Shown here: piece after piece, positions 46,448 to 48,945 of the stretch
How positions within the stretch are numbered: the stretch's first letter is position 1
Layout of the letters: each line of letters begins with the position of its first letter
Source: an uncultured Flammeovirgaceae bacterium
GTDB lineage: Bacteria; Bacteroidota; Bacteroidia; Cytophagales; MED-G16
Assembly: GCA_913052485.1 (NCBI GenBank)
Contig: CAJXDN010000009.1
Coordinates: 1-48,945 of the forward strand
Length of the DNA stretch: 48,945 nt
Reading direction: 5' to 3'
Program-made: the position numbers and the translations under genes
The notes under the pieces: generated by a model
Told to the model about the DNA's origin: nothing
The model's database searches: none
The model's input: only the letters and a program-made list of their open reading frames with translations

Positions 46448-48945
46448 CTATACTTTTATAATTTTATAGTTTAACTTATTCATATCAAGATTATCTGATG
46501 AAATATTTATCTCCATATTTTTTGAATTATCTATGGAGTCTTTAATATCTAAAAATTGTGACTGAGTTTCATTACATATAAATTCTTTATGATTCATTAA
46601 AAATAAAGTTAATTGATCTGAATTCCCGTCGATATATATCTGAATCTTGTCTGTGACTTCAAGACCCATATTCTTCCTTTCATTTTGAATTTTATTTATG
46701 AATTCTCTTGAAATACCTTCTGACAGAAGTTCATCAGATATGGATATATCAAGAGCTATTGTAAACATATCATTACTGGCAACTTGTTTACCATCTATTT
46801 CACCAAAAGTTATCTCAACTTGATCAATAAGTAAATCTATTTTTGTATCCTTTTCAATAGAAAATTCAAAAATACCGTTATTTTCTAACCAATGTATCTC
46901 CTCTTGATTCATTTTAGATATTTCTTTAGCGACCGCGTTCATATTTTTACCATGAATCGAGCCAAGAATCTTATAATTAGGTTTTATTTTTTTAACAAAA
47001 ACATCTGAGGTATTAGTTACATATTCAATCTCCTTTACATTAACTTCAGACAATATAATATTCTCAACACTTTTAATATTATATCTAATATCATCTGATG
47101 ATATTGGAATTGAGATTTTTGATAGGGGTTGTCTAACTTTTATTTTCTCCTTCTTTCTAATAGAATGAACTAAAGAAGATATATTCTGAGCATATAACAT
47201 TTTTCTTTCTAAAGATTTAGAAATTAAATTATCTATTGACTTAGGAAATTCAAGTAAGTGTACAGATTCAGAATCTTCAACATTAAACTTATTCAAATTC
47301 AAAAAAAGCTTCTCTGAATAAAATGGAATGAAAGGTGAGGATATTATTGACAACTTATATAAACACTCAAATAAAGTTTGATAGGCCATCATTTTATCTT
47401 CAGAAAGATCTCCTACCCAAAACCTTTTCCTATTTAATCTTATGTACCAGTTACTAAGATCGTCGTTAATAAAAGCATTAATTTTTCTAGAAGCTTTAGT
47501 TGGATCATATTCGTCAAGTCTTTTACCTACATATTTTATCAAGGAATTTAACTTACTAATAATCCATCTATCTTCGAAGGTTCTTTCATCATAAGGAATT
47601 ATATCTTCTCTCCCTGTAAATCCATCGATATTTGCATAAAGAGCAAAAAAACTGTATGTATTATTTAAAGTACCAAAAAACTTTCTTAGCACTTCCGATA
47701 TGCCATCTAAATCAAATTTTAAATTATCCCAAGGATTAGAGTTAATTACCATATATAATCTTGTAGCGTCAGGCCCATATTTTTTGATAACTTCAAATGG
47801 ATCAACGGCATTCCCTAGTCTTTTTGACATCTTGTTCCCGTCTTTATCTAATACTAGACCATTGGATATCACATTTTCAAAACTTACTTTCCCAAATAAC
47901 ATTATAGAAATTGCATGAAGAGTAAAAAACCATCCTCTTGTTTGATCAACTCCCTCAGCAATAAACTTTGCAGGAAACATTTTTTCGAAAATATCTTTAT
48001 TGTTAAATGGATAATGATATTGTGCAAATGGCATAGATCCAGAATCGTACCATACATCAATAATATCTGTTTCTCTATACATTGGTAACCCATCTTTGGA
48101 AGATAAAATAATATCATCAACATACGGCCTATGTAGATCAATATTTGAAGAAATATTATCCTCCATTAAACCTAATTTAACTGATTTTCTAACTTCTTCT
48201 TTTAATTCCGCCAGACTCCCGATACAAACTTCATCTTTACCGTCTTTTGTTCTCCATATAGGAAGAGGTGTACCCCAAAACCTAGACCTACTCAAATTCC
48301 AATCAACAAGATTTTCTAACCAATTACCAAAACGACCACTACCAGTTGACTCAGGCTGCCAATTAATTTCTTTGTTTTTCTTGATAAGTTCATCTTTGAG
48401 CTTTGTTGAGTTTATAAACCAAGACTCTAATGGATAGTATAAAATAGGTTTATCTGTTCTCCAGCAGTGAGGATAACTATGTTCGTACTTTTTTACATCA
48501 AAAACTTTATTTTCTTGTTTTAATTTAATTGCTATTTTCTCATCGGTGGTTAATCCTTCCTCATCAGAAAATAGTTTAACCTGAAGACCAGCAAAATCTG
48601 TAATTTCATCAACAAATCTTCCAGACCTATCAACTATTGGGACATCTTCATTTTTATCATTCTTAATAAAAATTCCCGGCAAATTATTTTTCTTGGAAAC
48701 ATGGAAGTCATCAGAGCCAAAAGTTAAGCTTATATGGACAATTCCCGTTCCATCTTCAGTTGTGACAAAATTACCACTAACGACTGTGAATGCTGGTTTT
48801 TCTGCTTTTACATAAGGTAACAACTGATCATAATCAAAACCAACTATGTCCTTTCCCTGAAAAGATTTTAAAATTTTATAGGGTAAGTTTTGTTTATCAA
48901 AAATTAATTCTTCAGATATTTTTAAATTATTAGAATCAAAAAACT
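46448..48945 (-). CDS. ileS: Isoleucyl-tRNA synthetase, C-terminal part (5' end outside the window)
   Basis: The open frame runs without a stop to the right edge of the window (frame from 48943) and gives about 831 residues, so the N-terminal HIGH domain is missing. The visible part includes the end of the CP1 editing domain (SFQGKDIVGFDYDQLLPY at the edge; GTGIVHISLTFGSDD with the editing-site D). Also present are WYDSGSMPFAQYHYP, GVDQTRGWFFTLHAIS, DGNKMSKRLGNAVDP (KMSKR in place of KMSKS) and the anticodon-binding and tail domains. Enzyme length and motifs fit the IleS2-like Bacteroidota type. lspA follows by 5 bases. Confidence 0.95.
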   Translation of the reverse strand, partial: FFDSNNLKISEELIFDKQNLPYKILKSFQGKDIVGFDYDQLLPYVKAEKPAFTVVSGNFVTTEDGTGIVHISLTFGSDDFHVSKKNNLPGIFIKNDKNEDVPIVDRSGRFVDEITDFAGLQVKLFSDEEGLTTDEKIAIKLKQENKVFDVKKYEHSYPHCWRTDKPILYYPLESWFINSTKLKDELIKKNKEINWQPESTGSGRFGNWLENLVDWNLSRSRFWGTPLPIWRTKDGKDEVCIGSLAELKEEVRKSVKLGLMEDNISSNIDLHRPYVDDIILSSKDGLPMYRETDIIDVWYDSGSMPFAQYHYPFNNKDIFEKMFPAKFIAEGVDQTRGWFFTLHAISIMLFGKVSFENVISNGLVLDKDGNKMSKRLGNAVDPFEVIKKYGPDATRLYMVINSNPWDNLKFDLDGISEVLRKFFGTLNNTYSFFALYANIDGFTGREDIIPYDERTFEDRWIISKLNSLIKYVGKRLDEYDPTKASRKINAFINDDLSNWYIRLNRKRFWVGDLSEDKMMAYQTLFECLYKLSIISSPFIPFYSEKLFLNLNKFNVEDSESVHLLEFPKSIDNLISKSLERKMLYAQNISSLVHSIRKKEKIKVRQPLSKISIPISSDDIRYNIKSVENIILSEVNVKEIEYVTNTSDVFVKKIKPNYKILGSIHGKNMNAVAKEISKMNQEEIHWLENNGIFEFSIEKDTKIDLLIDQVEITFGEIDGKQVASNDMFTIALDISISDELLSEGISREFINKIQNERKNMGLEVTDKIQIYIDGNSDQLTLFLMNHKEFICNETQSQFLDIKDSIDNSKNMEINISSDNLDMNKLNYKIIKV

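Overview
The window looks like chromosomal DNA of a Bacteroidota bacterium, most likely a marine flavobacterial lineage with a streamlined, AT-rich genome (about 30% G+C by eye). The evidence is the set of Bacteroidota-typical genes: a DUF4270 lipoprotein beside a truncated glycogen-synthase-like protein, CtlX, an LptC/SurA-type foldase block, LspA next to an IleRS, RecF-DciA and NhaD. Genes are also packed extremely tightly, there are many short-signal lipoproteins (L-F-S-C type lipoboxes), and several upstream regions carry the Bacteroidota TTG...TAnnTTTG promoter pattern. No intergenic stretch exceeds 300 bases.

Layout. 1-7.5 kb: the 3' end of an unknown gene, a PiT-like permease, a small membrane protein, an AraC regulator, a heptose-phosphate adenylyltransferase with an LPG-synthase-like membrane protein, then the glycogen-synthase-like / DUF4270 / CutC operon and a DUF998-like membrane protein. 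7.6-17.5 kb: a sarcosine-oxidase-like flavoenzyme, a DUF3089 hydrolase, then a co-directional run of a PHP phosphodiesterase, a DDAH-like guanidino hydrolase, a lone and degenerate tyrosine recombinase, CtlX, RidA, GltX and a saccharopine-dehydrogenase-like enzyme. 17.5-24.6 kb: FolE, GlnS, PurE, PurK, a HisA-like protein lacking the usual first catalytic Asp, and a histidine kinase/response regulator pair. 24.6-27.6 kb: tRNA-Val(GAC), an NTF2-like protein and four small lipoproteins, one of them markedly richer in G+C. 27.6-32.8 kb: GpmI, a small membrane operon with RecX, and a DUF4105/RsmI/PCD/DUF493 set. 32.8-39.6 kb: an envelope-biogenesis operon (OM protein, TPR protein, coiled-coil membrane protein, LptC, a 48-residue membrane peptide, SurA-type foldase). 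39.7-48.9 kb: AnmK, NhaD, RibH, a TPR protein, PdhA, RecF, DciA, LspA and the C-terminal part of IleRS, cut by the window edge.

Most of the window is housekeeping: translation, purine and pterin/flavin synthesis, envelope assembly. The accessory signals are (i) a single-gene recombinase locus bracketed by AGGATACA direct repeats, sitting between two guanidino hydrolases; its recombinase has lost three of the usual catalytic residues; (ii) the orphan HisA-like protein behind a two-component system; (iii) the G+C-rich lipoprotein with its own strong terminator; (iv) systematic overlap of convergent stop codons. I see no CRISPR array, prophage or multi-gene defence island. All family calls come from reading motifs, without database searches.
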